A DNA stretch of 64,000 nucleotides from Maricaulaceae bacterium EIL42A08 (lineage in GTDB: Bacteria; Pseudomonadota; Alphaproteobacteria; Caulobacterales; Maricaulaceae). The notes beneath the pieces were generated by a model. The model did not search any database, was not told the origin of the DNA, and was given only the letters and a program-made list of their open reading frames with translations. The stretch is taken from NCBI GenBank assembly GCA_024178355.1, contig JAMZNZ010000001.1, positions 1-64,000 of the forward strand. The letters are read 5' to 3'. Position 1 is the first letter of the stretch; each line of letters begins with the position of its first letter. The position numbers and the translations under genes are program-made. Of the stretch, positions 1-8,521 are shown piece after piece.

Positions 1-65
1 ATGCCACGCTCCTGTTCCGCCAGGATCGCGATGATCTGTTCCTCGGAAAATTTGCTCTTTCGCAT
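1..65 (-). CDS. IS3-family transposase OrfA, N-terminal fragment at window edge
   Basis: Read on the minus strand from an ATG at 63-65, the visible 21 codons give MRKSKFSEEQIIAILAEQ followed by ERG. This is the characteristic start of the helix-turn-helix OrfA protein of IS3-family elements (commonly MRKSKFTEEQI). OrfA binds the terminal repeats and, through programmed frameshifting with OrfB, forms the transposase. A GGAGAC ribosome site lies about 6 bases upstream. The rest of the gene is outside the window, so its integrity is unknown. Confidence 0.8.
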   Translation of the reverse strand, partial: MRKSKFSEEQIIAILAEQERG

Positions 66-126
66 CGTCTGTCTCCATTCCGACAGACTCTCAATTCAAA
101 TGCGGGACCAAATGGGGCTCAGGTCA
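1..126 (-). mobile_element. Partial IS3-family insertion sequence (left end with start of orfA)
   Basis: The minus strand from about position 126 begins TGACCTGAGCCCC, a TG-starting end as expected for IS3-family elements, followed by a short leader, a GGAGAC ribosome site and the start of a typical orfA transposase. Only the first 126 bases are inside the window, so the other end, orfB and any target-site duplication cannot be seen. The element abuts the 3' end of the TIR-WD40 gene and supplies its stop codon. The exact boundary at 126 is inferred from the TG end. Confidence 0.75.
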
Positions 127-3100
127 GAAATTCTGTTTCAAATACATGGAGCAAATATCCGTTCTCGCTATCCCAAAGCTGCAAAATTGACGGACTTACG
201 CTTCGATCGGAACTGTCCTCCGGGTGCCATGTTGCGATCACACTCCCATCCGGACTAATGGAGGCTCCCTGTAAAAGTGGGATGCCGCCGATGATGTATT
301 CCTCGAAGTCAATCAATCTTTCGACAGTTCGCGTAAGGGCAATCGATGAGATTAAATTTCCATCTTCCAAATTGAATACCCTTACAGTGTTGCCGAAATA
401 ATATCCGACAATCCGAGATCCGTCTTCGCTAAGATCAAAAGAAAAAACCGGCGCTCCACTGTCTTGTAAACGAAAAGCCGTCTCTCCCGTAGTAAGATCG
501 ATAATGTAATTAGAAACTGCGCTTTCTGACGAATGCATAAGAGACAGCATATTCAAAGGTTGACTTACAATAGCGCGCCTTCCGTCTGGAAGAGTTGCCG
601 ATATTGAACCATCAAATGATGCCACAGGATTGTCACTGCCAATTTGAAAAACCGAGGTGGTTAGGACACCTGTTACAAAAAAATGCTCCTCTCCAGCGAA
701 ACCGATAAGTGGGCGGCCTCCGACATTCCTACGGTTAACCAAAAAATTAACTTCTGAAGATCGTTGTGAACGAAAAGGGGAGAGGCTGGAAATTGTACTG
801 AGTCGCTCCTCCTCAGGAGCCACATAAAATGGTGAATTTTCATTTTGATGGTCGATTGAAAATATTACGTCTTGGCTATCATTATCCCAGATACGGATGG
901 TTCCTAAGGCATCCAAAGTAATTGTTTTTCCATCAAAATAGTCCGCGTCTACAACAGCAGACTCGTGTAGAAGTTCTACAGGGTTCTCCAAATCTGAAAT
1001 GTTATGGACCTCAACAATGCCATTGTGCGAGGCGCCTACAAAATATCTAGAGTCTGCTCCTACACGAGCAAAGGTACCAGACTCGACCAGGCCATAACGC
1101 GCAATAGCAGAGCCGGGATCATCGAAGTTTCTTGAATACTGACTAATTCGTTCGTCCAAATCAAACACGGCGGTTGAAAAGTTTCCATATCTACCGACGA
1201 GAAGAACTTGATTGCCTTCGCCAATTGGAATGACTTCGCTGACCGGTTGCGGGGTGGGAAAAACTCGTTCTTGTTGTGGGTCGTTGTAGAGGCGAAGAGT
1301 GCCGTCCTCGGTAATCACAAAGTATCGATCACCCTGACCCAAATAGCCAAATCGCACACCGGTACGATCTAATTGCCCGATTGCACTGCCTTGCGGCTCG
1401 TAAAGTATATGAGAATTCGTGCGATTGAACGCTGTGACTTCCCCAGACGCACTTACGCGAACTACACGAGCTCCTGAAGGCGATAGACCCGCACGGTATG
1501 TTTCTCTTGTGATGTAAAAACGCTGTAGACCGTTCTGTTCAAATCGATCATTGCGTATTTTTTGATAATCAAAATCGGTTAAGACAGCAATACGGTCCGG
1601 AAGAATTTCAATAAATTCATCAATTTCATCATCAATACCTCTGGCTATAGAAGAAACAATAAAAATAGATCCCTTGTAAGAAGCCAATATATTTTGGGCA
1701 TTCGCGCCAATGAATATTTGACTTGGCAATAATTCTGTAGGCTCAATATCTCCTGAGTTAAGGGGTGAGTTGGTTGTAAAATTTGACTCAAATAATAATT
1801 CAGAATCTTCTGTGCTTATGACGCCGTAAGTCCCGTTCTCCAAAAGCACAGCAATATGTGTGCCGTCTCGCGAGATATCAGCTGAGGCAATAAAGAAATC
1901 CGGTGTTGCCTCGAGTTGGAGAATTACGTTACCAGCGAGATCTATCAATTTATAAATGCCTGCTTCATCTAAATAGAATGCTAAAACTCCAATATCAGAT
2001 GCCACAATAGAGTGTAACCATCTGGTAGTTATAATCTCGCTCTCCCAATCCAGATTCTGGCCTTCAACTGGTGGAATTTGAGCTCTCGCTAAGTAAAATG
2101 AGTGGGGGTCAGACAGGGTGCGCCCAACCAGCTCGATCGTTTGGGTCGAGCTATATCCGGCAACAACGTCTGACCGTCTTTGAACTGCGAATTGCCCCCG
2201 ATCCTCATGCCATAGATATCTCGCATCACCACTCTCAGTAGGAAATAACGCGTCGCCGTTGCCGCAACTTACGATGACAAATTGCCCATCGGGGTCAGGA
2301 AACATATTATGAGCATAGTCGCATTCTAATGTGTATGTTCGAATAATCGAGTTTCTTTCGGTGGATAGTAGATGGAATAGATTATTTTCAGTATGTATAA
2401 ATACGAATGGTAGATTGGGAATAGGCAATGCCTGAGATACCTTATCTTTGTTAAAATTATATTCAATTAAGCTTAATGCTCCATAATTCGCCAATGCCAA
2501 AGCTGTTTCATTGAGGGAAGACGTGGGGCCTTGGGTGAAGTGATTTGTGTTGACAGCTTGTATTGCCGAAACAAGGCTTTCATTGTAGCGGAAATTTTGG
2601 TAACTTTCGATCGCAGAACGCGACAAGAAGTATCTCAGCCGTCCCTCAGACTGCCAGAATTGAGCTACAGCTATCACAAACGATAAGAGTATTAGTGCTG
2701 ATAGGATCGTAAATGACCAGATTGTGATTCTTGCGCGGTGTGCTCGCCTTTTATCTTCTTCATTTTGCTTCGCCTGCAGGTCGATTAGCTCAACACCAAG
2801 CAATCCAGCGGTGAGCTTCATGAAGGCCAGCTCTTTCCCGTCAGCGTGCTCCCGTGCATCAGCAGCTGCAGGCTCCAACTCAATGAAGGTGGGTGGAAAG
2901 CATTCCGTATCGCCACCGGCGTTTGGTTCGCCATCGACGATCAGCGCAAAAATACGATGGCCTTTGTTAGTGGCGATGAAGTGCTGAATTTCTTCATCAA
3001 CCCAATGCTGACCTGTCTCGGGATTTGGCTTCGCCGAGTTGGGTGAGCAAATGACGACAAGACTCTCCGAAGCATCGAGCCAGCTTTTAACCTGCTCAGG

Positions 3101-3304
3101 AAGGTGACCGCCGGCCGCTGCCGTGGATCGATCTCGAAAAACAGGTTTGATGCGGCCGGGAACAGGCTCGAAAAGCTTACTCTTGCCTTCGAGCCCCTTT
3201 GGGACTCGATATCCCTCGAGCTTCTGCTCAAGCCATTTCGCCCAGCCCTCATCGCGATGATTGTAACTTATGAAGACCTTATACCGGTGAAGCTCATCAC
3301 TCAT
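119..3304 (-). CDS. TIR domain - transmembrane - WD40-like beta-propeller protein
   Basis: A protein of about 1061 residues. Residues 7-175 form a bacterial TIR domain: YKVFISYNHRDE at the start, VFRDRS and SLVVICSPNSAK in the core, then WVDEEI, whose glutamate sits where TIR NADases have their catalytic Glu. Residues about 194-216 are one hydrophobic helix, and the remainder is a long series of beta-rich segments with WD40/propeller character (for example IRIWDND, LQLWDSENG). The TIR domain would therefore be cytoplasmic and the propeller across the membrane. TIR enzymes cleave NAD or make signalling nucleotides, often in phage defence; that role is inferred. An in-frame ATG 13 codons upstream (3343) is possible, but the TIR fold starts right after the chosen one. 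Composition is clearly AT-richer than the neighbours, suggesting transfer. The last two codons and stop (119-127) lie in or across the IS end, so the original C-terminus is probably lost. Confidence 0.82.
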   Translation of the reverse strand: MSDELHRYKVFISYNHRDEGWAKWLEQKLEGYRVPKGLEGKSKLFEPVPGRIKPVFRDRSTAAAGGHLPEQVKSWLDASESLVVICSPNSAKPNPETGQHWVDEEIQHFIATNKGHRIFALIVDGEPNAGGDTECFPPTFIELEPAAADAREHADGKELAFMKLTAGLLGVELIDLQAKQNEEDKRRAHRARITIWSFTILSALILLSFVIAVAQFWQSEGRLRYFLSRSAIESYQNFRYNESLVSAIQAVNTNHFTQGPTSSLNETALALANYGALSLIEYNFNKDKVSQALPIPNLPFVFIHTENNLFHLLSTERNSIIRTYTLECDYAHNMFPDPDGQFVIVSCGNGDALFPTESGDARYLWHEDRGQFAVQRRSDVVAGYSSTQTIELVGRTLSDPHSFYLARAQIPPVEGQNLDWESEIITTRWLHSIVASDIGVLAFYLDEAGIYKLIDLAGNVILQLEATPDFFIASADISRDGTHIAVLLENGTYGVISTEDSELLFESNFTTNSPLNSGDIEPTELLPSQIFIGANAQNILASYKGSIFIVSSIARGIDDEIDEFIEILPDRIAVLTDFDYQKIRNDRFEQNGLQRFYITRETYRAGLSPSGARVVRVSASGEVTAFNRTNSHILYEPQGSAIGQLDRTGVRFGYLGQGDRYFVITEDGTLRLYNDPQQERVFPTPQPVSEVIPIGEGNQVLLVGRYGNFSTAVFDLDERISQYSRNFDDPGSAIARYGLVESGTFARVGADSRYFVGASHNGIVEVHNISDLENPVELLHESAVVDADYFDGKTITLDALGTIRIWDNDSQDVIFSIDHQNENSPFYVAPEEERLSTISSLSPFRSQRSSEVNFLVNRRNVGGRPLIGFAGEEHFFVTGVLTTSVFQIGSDNPVASFDGSISATLPDGRRAIVSQPLNMLSLMHSSESAVSNYIIDLTTGETAFRLQDSGAPVFSFDLSEDGSRIVGYYFGNTVRVFNLEDGNLISSIALTRTVERLIDFEEYIIGGIPLLQGASISPDGSVIATWHPEDSSDRSVSPSILQLWDSENGYLLHVFETEFLT

Positions 3305-3414
3305 AGCGAACGCATTCCAACCCATAGATTGAGGGAACAGCATCCTAGAAATCTTGCTAGAACGTCAATGCGCGAAATATGACCTCCGATATTTATTTCC
3401 GGATATGTCTATAC

Positions 3415-3459
3415 CCCCCGGACTTGATCCGGGGGAGGACCGACGACACGGATGTGTCG
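3415..3459. repeat. Intergenic palindromes, dispersed-repeat type
   Basis: Two adjacent hairpins lie between the TIR gene and rsmD: CCCCCGGA/TCCGGGGG around an ACTTGA-type centre (3415-3435), and CGACAC-GGAT-GTGTCG (3444-3459). The first matches the cores of repeats at about 22060, 22225 and 34440. It lies just downstream of the minus-strand rsmD and could also act as its terminator, but no clear T run follows. Confidence 0.55.
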
Positions 3460-3464
3460 GAGGA

Positions 3465-4034
3465 TCAGGAAAAAGATCTTTTGAAGAACCGCACCGTGGT
3501 TTCACTAGCGCCTAGCTGATCAACCTCATCCCAGCCTTTGATGGGTTTCAGGTCCACGCGCGTGCTTTCTTCCAGCACAGCGATGGCGTCATCTTTCACC
3601 CAGGCACCGTCGATCAGGCGCTCCATGGCGATTTCGCCCAAGCCCCGACCATAAGGTGGGTCGAGGAACGCAATGTCGAACGGTTTGCCAACTTTTTCCG
3701 GCTTTGCACCCAGGTCTGTCGCGCTGCGCCGGTGCAGCTTGGTGCAGCCATAGAGCTGCATGGCTTCCACATTCGTGCGGATCGCACCGCGAGCGGCGGC
3801 CTCGATCTCCACAAACAGGGCAAAGGCGGCTCCGCGGCTGATGGCTTCAAGGCCCAGCGCACCCGACCCGGCAAAGAGGTCGATAACCCGCGCGCCATCC
3901 AGCTCAGGAGCCCAGTCAGCGTGGGTCAGCTTGTTGAACACGCTTTCACGCACACGGTCGGTGGTCGGCCGCGTGCGATCACCCTTGGGCGCTTCGATAT
4001 TGCGTCCCCTATGGACGCCGGCGACGATCCGCAC
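3465..4034 (-). CDS. rsmD: 16S rRNA (guanine(966)-N2)-methyltransferase RsmD
   Basis: A 189-residue Rossmann methyltransferase that methylates G966 of 16S rRNA using S-adenosylmethionine during 30S assembly. Visible family marks are RIVAGVHRGRNIEAPKG at the start, RPTTDRVRESVFNKL, the SAM-binding VIDLFAGSGALGLEAISRGA, and the catalytic DPPYGRG. I chose the GTG at 4032-4034 because it begins the conserved VRIVAG segment and has AGGGGAAG about 6 bases upstream; a longer reading to 4091 adds unconserved residues. It overlaps the end of the rluB-like gene by 26 bases, so the two are co-transcribed and translationally coupled. Confidence 0.93.
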   Translation of the reverse strand: MRIVAGVHRGRNIEAPKGDRTRPTTDRVRESVFNKLTHADWAPELDGARVIDLFAGSGALGLEAISRGAAFALFVEIEAAARGAIRTNVEAMQLYGCTKLHRRSATDLGAKPEKVGKPFDIAFLDPPYGRGLGEIAMERLIDGAWVKDDAIAVLEESTRVDLKPIKGWDEVDQLGASETTVRFFKRSFS

Positions 4035-5055
4035 CGGACTTCCCCTTATGTGTTGAAGACTTGTTGGCCTTCGAAGCATGTGGCTTGGCACCGGAGCGCT
4101 TCGGCCTTGAGCCTGTCAGCTCACCGCGTTCAGCCTTCTCCTCGCGCTCATTGCGCTTTCGGGCCTTGTGACCGGGTTCAGACTTCTTCGTGGCTTTGGC
4201 CCAGCCGGTTTTCCTGCCCGGCTTAGGCTTGGCTTTCGCCTTACCAGTGGTCGCGGGGGCCGCGACATGGGTGTCGGTGGGATTGCCTTCGTTATCCAGC
4301 GGATAAAGCTTGCCCAGCTGATCACGCAGCACCGAAAGCTTCAGCTCGGTCACCTCACCGCGCTTCAAATTGCCCAGCTGGAAAGGTCCATAGGCGACAC
4401 GCATCAGACGGTTCACCGTCAGGCCCACATGGGCGAGCACTTTGCGAACCTCGCGGTTCTTGCCTTCCTTGATGCCCACCGTGAGCCAGACATTGGCCCC
4501 CGTGCGCCGGTCAACCGTGACCTCAATCGGGCCATAAACAACGCCTTCGACCACAACGCCGTCGGCCAGCTTGGCTAGCTCGCGATCATCGGCATTGCCG
4601 TAGGCACGCACCCGATAGCGCCGCGTCCAGCCGGTGGCCGGAAGCTCCAGCACCCGCGCCAGCGCGCCATCATTGGTCAGCAGCATCAGGCCTTCAGAAT
4701 TCATATCGAGGCGCCCGACCGAGATGACCCGTCCCAGATCATCCGGCAACTGTTCAAACACAGTGGCGCGTCCTTCGGGGTCGGCGTGGGTGGTCAGCAA
4801 GCCATTGGGCTTGTGATACAGCCACATCTGCGTCGGCGGACGCGGCCCAATGGGCTGGCCATCAAAGGTCAGCTCATCGCCGGGCATGACCTTCACAGCC
4901 GGGCTGGTCAGCGTCTTGCCATTGAGCGCCACACGTCCTGCTTCAATCAGGCGCTCGGCCTCTCGCCGCGAGGCGATACCGGCCCGGGCCAGCGCCTTCG
5001 CCACGCGTTCGCCAGCAGCTTCAGAAGAGGACGGGTGTTCAGGGGTATCGGACAA
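4009..5055 (-). CDS. rluB: 23S rRNA pseudouridine synthase, RluB/RsuA family
   Basis: A 348-residue pseudouridine synthase. Residues about 16-62 are an S4 RNA-binding domain (RVAKALARAGIASRREAERLI), followed by the RsuA-family catalytic core with GRLDMNSEGLMLLTNDG, containing the catalytic Asp. Conserved EGKNREVRKVL follows. The last 90 residues are a lysine/arginine-rich low-complexity tail, as in many alphaproteobacterial homologues. It converts uridine to pseudouridine in 23S rRNA; assignment to RluB rather than RluE/RluF follows family habit and is not proven. It is the first gene of a unit with rsmD and is divergent from tadA. Confidence 0.88.
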   Translation of the reverse strand: MSDTPEHPSSSEAAGERVAKALARAGIASRREAERLIEAGRVALNGKTLTSPAVKVMPGDELTFDGQPIGPRPPTQMWLYHKPNGLLTTHADPEGRATVFEQLPDDLGRVISVGRLDMNSEGLMLLTNDGALARVLELPATGWTRRYRVRAYGNADDRELAKLADGVVVEGVVYGPIEVTVDRRTGANVWLTVGIKEGKNREVRKVLAHVGLTVNRLMRVAYGPFQLGNLKRGEVTELKLSVLRDQLGKLYPLDNEGNPTDTHVAAPATTGKAKAKPKPGRKTGWAKATKKSEPGHKARKRNEREEKAERGELTGSRPKRSGAKPHASKANKSSTHKGKSGADRRRRP

Positions 5056-5123
5056 GGACAGGACTTTTCGTAACGGCGGCTCGGCGGCTTTACTCAGGCC
5101 ACGTGGCAGGGCAAGGAACGGTC

Positions 5124-5591
5124 ATGACAACCGAACGCGATCACCACTTTATGGGCTTGGCCATAGCCCAAGCGCAAGCCGCGGCTGCGGCTGGCGAAAC
5201 GCCAGTGGGCGCAATTATCGTCGATCCAGCCAGTGATGCGGTCATCGCAGAAGCTGGCAACGCCCCGATTTCAGGCGTTGATCCGACCGGTCATGCCGAA
5301 ATCCGCGCGCTTCGGCTGGCCGCACAGAAGCTTGGAAATTACCGCCTGACCGGGCTGGAGCTGTTTGTCACGCTGGAGCCATGTGCCATGTGCGCTGGCG
5401 CAATCAGCCATGCGCGGATCGGACGGTTGGTCTTTGGAGCGTCTGATCCCAAGGGCGGTGCAGTAGAGCATGGCCCCCGCTTTTTCGAACAACCCACCTG
5501 TCACTGGCGACCGGACGTTCTGGGCGGGGTTCAGGCAGAAGAGGCCAGCGCCATGTTGAAGAGTTTCTTCAAGGCTCGGCGGGGCAAGTAA
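5124..5591 (+). CDS. tadA: tRNA adenosine(34) deaminase TadA
   Basis: A 155-residue zinc-dependent deaminase that converts adenosine 34 of tRNA-Arg(ACG) to inosine. The zinc and catalytic motifs are present: GHAEIRALR (His ligand and catalytic Glu) and EPCAMCAGAISHARI (two Cys ligands), with the substrate-loop FGASDPKGGAV typical of TadA. The ATG at 5124 is preceded by AAGGAA at a good distance; a GTG at 5103 would add seven residues. It is divergent from the rluB-like gene with a 68-base gap holding both promoters. Confidence 0.9.
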   Translation: MTTERDHHFMGLAIAQAQAAAAAGETPVGAIIVDPASDAVIAEAGNAPISGVDPTGHAEIRALRLAAQKLGNYRLTGLELFVTLEPCAMCAGAISHARIGRLVFGASDPKGGAVEHGPRFFEQPTCHWRPDVLGGVQAEEASAMLKSFFKARRGK

Positions 5592-5607
5592 GCACTTTAG
5601 CCTGCGG

Positions 5608-5710
5608 GTCCTTCGAGACGCGCTACGCGCTCCTCAGGATGAGGTTTTCATAGAGCTTCTACTTTCCTCATCTACGAGGAGCGAGCCCTTGGTGAGCGTC
5701 TCGAAGAACG
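5608..5710. repeat. Long imperfect inverted repeat, dispersed intergenic element
   Basis: The left arm GTCCTTCGAGACGCGC and CTCCTCAGGATGAGG (5608-5644) is mirrored by CCTCATCTACGAGGAGC and GAGCGTCTCGAAGAAC (5667-5710). The whole could fold into one long interrupted stem. Repeats with this CTTCGAGACGC/CTCAGGATGAGG signature are familiar between genes in alphaproteobacteria; the function is unknown. It lies between the 3' ends of tadA and a small minus-strand gene. Confidence 0.7.
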
Positions 5711-5720
5711 CACTGAAGCC

Positions 5721-5873
5721 CTAAACCCGCCGCATCCGGCCACCCAGGCCAAGGCGATCCAGGAAGGCGTTGACGTCAGTTGTGCGCCACAGCGGCTGCA
5801 GGCTTGAGGCCGAGCGGCGTGACACCGGGGTCTGGCTTGCGCGGGACAGGTGGAAATGGGCGTCGGGGGTCAT
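5721..5873 (-). CDS. Small uncharacterised protein (50 residues)
   Basis: On the minus strand an ATG at 5871-5873, preceded by GGAG nine bases upstream, opens a 50-codon frame: MTPDAHFHLSRASQTPVSRR, then a Trp-containing middle (LQPLWRTTDVNAFLDRLGL), ending RMRRV and TAG. It has no signal peptide or membrane helix, and the C-terminal half could form a short amphipathic helix. I do not recognise the family. Support comes from the ribosome site, GC-rich codon use and its fit between two genes; it remains a modest-confidence call. Confidence 0.5.
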   Translation of the reverse strand: MTPDAHFHLSRASQTPVSRRSASSLQPLWRTTDVNAFLDRLGLGGRMRRV

Positions 5874-6030
5874 GGTTTAATCTCCGTTTACAGCCCGACA
5901 TATGCGCCTGTCCCCTGCACTTCTGAAGGTCCGTTTTTGCAAGGCGCATCTGCAAAAGATGCATGGCGGACGCACAGCTGTCACAGGCTTTAGATTGATC
6001 CGCACCCTCGCTGCGACTAGCTTCCAGCCC

Positions 6031-7866
6031 ATGACCCAGCAAATTCAAAATTTCGAGGTGAAGGGCGGCCCGCAATTCGGTCGTGCTCACCTGCCGCTCC
6101 TGCGCGCCGCTCTGAGCGCTGCGGGCCTTGATGGCTTCATCATTCCGCACGAGGATGAGTATAATAACGAGTATCTGCCCGCGAACGCAGAGCGCCTGAT
6201 GTGGGCGACAGGCTTCACCGGATCAGCCGGGGCCGCCATCGTCATGTCAGACCGCGCGGCTGCCTTTGTGGACGGTCGCTATACCGAGCAGGTCAAAAGC
6301 CAGGTCGACCCTGAGCTGTTTGAATATGCCGACCTGGTTGAGTTCGGCATTGCAGGCTGGATTAGGGCCAACGCGAAGCCCCGCGAGGTCATCGGTTATG
6401 ATCCCCGCCTGCATTCGCCTGATGCCATGGCGAAGATCGAAGCCGCCGCGAAAAAGGCCGGTGCGAGTCTGAAGGCCGTAGACGTCAACCCGATCGACAC
6501 CGCCTGGGAAGACCGCCCGACCCCGCCTCGCGCCAAGGTGCACCCGCATCCGCTTGAGCTCGCCGGCGAAGATCATTCCGAAAAGCGCCGCCGCATTGGT
6601 GCCGACGTTGAGGAAGACGGCGCAGACGCCGCGATCATCACTGAGCCGGCGTCGATCGCCTGGCTGTTTAATCTGCGCGGGGGTGATGTCTCCTGCACGC
6701 CGTTGCCGCTGTCTGCGGCCATTCTTGAAAAAGACGGCCGCGCCACGCTGTTCATTGAAGATGAGAAGCTGACCGACGAGACCCGCGGGCATCTGGGCAA
6801 TGAAGTTGCCCTGCGCCCTGAGACGGAGTTCGGCGACGGCCTCAAAGCTCTGACCGGGAAGACCGTTCGTGTCGATCCGGCCACCAGCTCAGCCTGGGTC
6901 TTCCAGACGCTGGATGGCGCCGGTGCTGAGCTACAGCGCAAGCCCGATCCGGTGGCGCTGCCCAAAGCCTGCAAGAACTCTGCAGAGATTGAGGGCTCGA
7001 AAAAAGCTCATATCCGTGACGGTGCGGCGCTTGTGCGCTTCCTGCACTGGCTCGATACCGACGCCCAGTCCGGTGACGTTGATGAGATCGCAGCCGCCAT
7101 CCAGCTGGAAACCTTCCGCAAGCAGACGCCAGAGCTGAAAGATATCAGCTTTGAGACGATTTCCGCGGCGGGTCCCAACGGAGCCTTTCCGCACTACCGG
7201 GTGAACACGGCGTCCACCCGCAGGCTGGAGCGCGGGTCGCTCTATCTTGTGGACTCCGGCGGTCAGTATCCCGACGGCACCACGGACGTCACCCGGACAG
7301 TGCCGATCGGCGATCCCACTGCTGAGATGCGCCGTCATTTCACCCTAGTACTGAAGGGTCATATCGCCCTGTCGCAAATCCGCTTCCCTGAAGGCACGAC
7401 CGGCTCTGCGCTTGATGTTCTGGCCCGCGCGCCTTTGTGGAACGAAGGCTTTGATTACGATCACGGCACTGGCCACGGTGTGGGCAGCTATCTGGGCGTT
7501 CATGAAGGCCCGCAGCGCATCTCCAAAGCCCCGAACGCCATCGCCCTGAAGCCGGGCATGATCGTGTCGAACGAGCCTGGCTACTACAAGGTTGGCGATT
7601 ACGGCATCCGGATTGAGAACCTTCAATTCGTCACCGATGCGGCCCCAGTGCCTGGCGGCGATCGCAAGATGCTCGGCTTTGAAGCGCTGACCATGGCCCC
7701 GATCCACCGTGCGCTCGTGGACACCACGCTACTCAGCGGTGCCGAGCTGCAATGGCTGGACGCTTACCACGCCGACGTAAAAGCCAAGCTGCTGCCCCTG
7801 CTCGATGGCGACGTGGCCGATTGGCTGGTCAAGGCCTGCGAGCCGTTTCAAGGGGCAACGCCCTGA
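6031..7866 (+). CDS. pepP: Aminopeptidase P family metallopeptidase (Xaa-Pro aminopeptidase)
   Basis: About 611 residues. Two creatinase N-terminal-like domains are followed by the pita-bread peptidase M24 domain, the three-part layout of long aminopeptidase P. The dimetal ligands are visible in VDSGGQYPDGTTDVTR (two Asp), GTGHGVGSYLGVHEGP (His), NEPGYYKVGDYGIRIEN (Glu) and the final Glu of that segment. The enzyme removes N-terminal residues preceding proline. I start at the ATG at 6031 (MTQQIQNFEVKGG) because the 43 codons upstream look unconserved, although no strong ribosome site is seen. Its stop overlaps the start of the next gene (TGATG). Confidence 0.88.
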   Translation: MTQQIQNFEVKGGPQFGRAHLPLLRAALSAAGLDGFIIPHEDEYNNEYLPANAERLMWATGFTGSAGAAIVMSDRAAAFVDGRYTEQVKSQVDPELFEYADLVEFGIAGWIRANAKPREVIGYDPRLHSPDAMAKIEAAAKKAGASLKAVDVNPIDTAWEDRPTPPRAKVHPHPLELAGEDHSEKRRRIGADVEEDGADAAIITEPASIAWLFNLRGGDVSCTPLPLSAAILEKDGRATLFIEDEKLTDETRGHLGNEVALRPETEFGDGLKALTGKTVRVDPATSSAWVFQTLDGAGAELQRKPDPVALPKACKNSAEIEGSKKAHIRDGAALVRFLHWLDTDAQSGDVDEIAAAIQLETFRKQTPELKDISFETISAAGPNGAFPHYRVNTASTRRLERGSLYLVDSGGQYPDGTTDVTRTVPIGDPTAEMRRHFTLVLKGHIALSQIRFPEGTTGSALDVLARAPLWNEGFDYDHGTGHGVGSYLGVHEGPQRISKAPNAIALKPGMIVSNEPGYYKVGDYGIRIENLQFVTDAAPVPGGDRKMLGFEALTMAPIHRALVDTTLLSGAELQWLDAYHADVKAKLLPLLDGDVADWLVKACEPFQGATP

Positions 7867-8402
7867 TGACACTGAAAGCGTTGAGGGTTACTGGCGCCAG
7901 CGCCCTCGCGCTGCTGTTGTCAGGCTGCTTTACCAGTGAAGACGAGCTGATCGGCTATTGGGCCTCGGACCGACCGTTTGCCGAAGGTGTCTGGGTCCAT
8001 TGGCCGACCCATCCTGACGGCAGCGAATGGGACCGGGAAACCTGGCGCGGCGAGGTTCAGCTGGACCGTCGCCGCTACCGCTCTGATATCGCCGACTTCC
8101 CCCACGAAGGGGCTCGATTCAGACAACTTGGTGACGCCATTTATATCGCCCAGATACCGCGTGATGACGGGGTGGGCTACGGCATTGCCTGGTCTTATGA
8201 AAACGGGGCCGTGATCAGCTACCACCAGCCTGATTGCGGGCTTCTGACCGAAACGCTGCTCGACGCCTACACGCTCACGCTCGACCCCGAGGGGTTCTGC
8301 ACAGTCTCTGATCTTGACCAACTGGAGGCCGTGTTGGGGGCCTATCTCGATGCTGTCGATGATGAAATCAGCGTTGATGGTGTCTACAGGCGGGTCGAGT
8401 AA
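7866..8402 (+). CDS. Uncharacterised lipoprotein
   Basis: A 178-residue protein with a lipoprotein signal: charged start MTLKALR, hydrophobic stretch and lipobox LLLSGC, giving Cys at about residue 20 after cleavage. The mature part is acidic with several Trp residues (WASDRPFAEGVWVHWP) and no domain I recognise. The ATG overlaps the pepP stop by one base (TGATG), so translation is probably coupled. The envelope location is inferred from the lipobox; position +2 is Phe, with no clear inner-membrane retention signal. Confidence 0.75.
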   Translation: MTLKALRVTGASALALLLSGCFTSEDELIGYWASDRPFAEGVWVHWPTHPDGSEWDRETWRGEVQLDRRRYRSDIADFPHEGARFRQLGDAIYIAQIPRDDGVGYGIAWSYENGAVISYHQPDCGLLTETLLDAYTLTLDPEGFCTVSDLDQLEAVLGAYLDAVDDEISVDGVYRRVE

Positions 8403-8521
8403 TCGGCATAACAATTTCCATATCGGCAAAACTCACCGTCCATTTTGCCCATTAATTCCACAACCATCCTCGCCTATCTCTCCGGTCAACACAGCAACAC
8501 TCCAACACCGGAGAGACAGAC

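Noticed and set aside
1-258. Plus-strand reading frame at the left edge
   Set aside because: It is antisense to the IS3 orfA start and the end of the TIR-WD40 gene; its first codons are the mirror of the transposase ribosome site.
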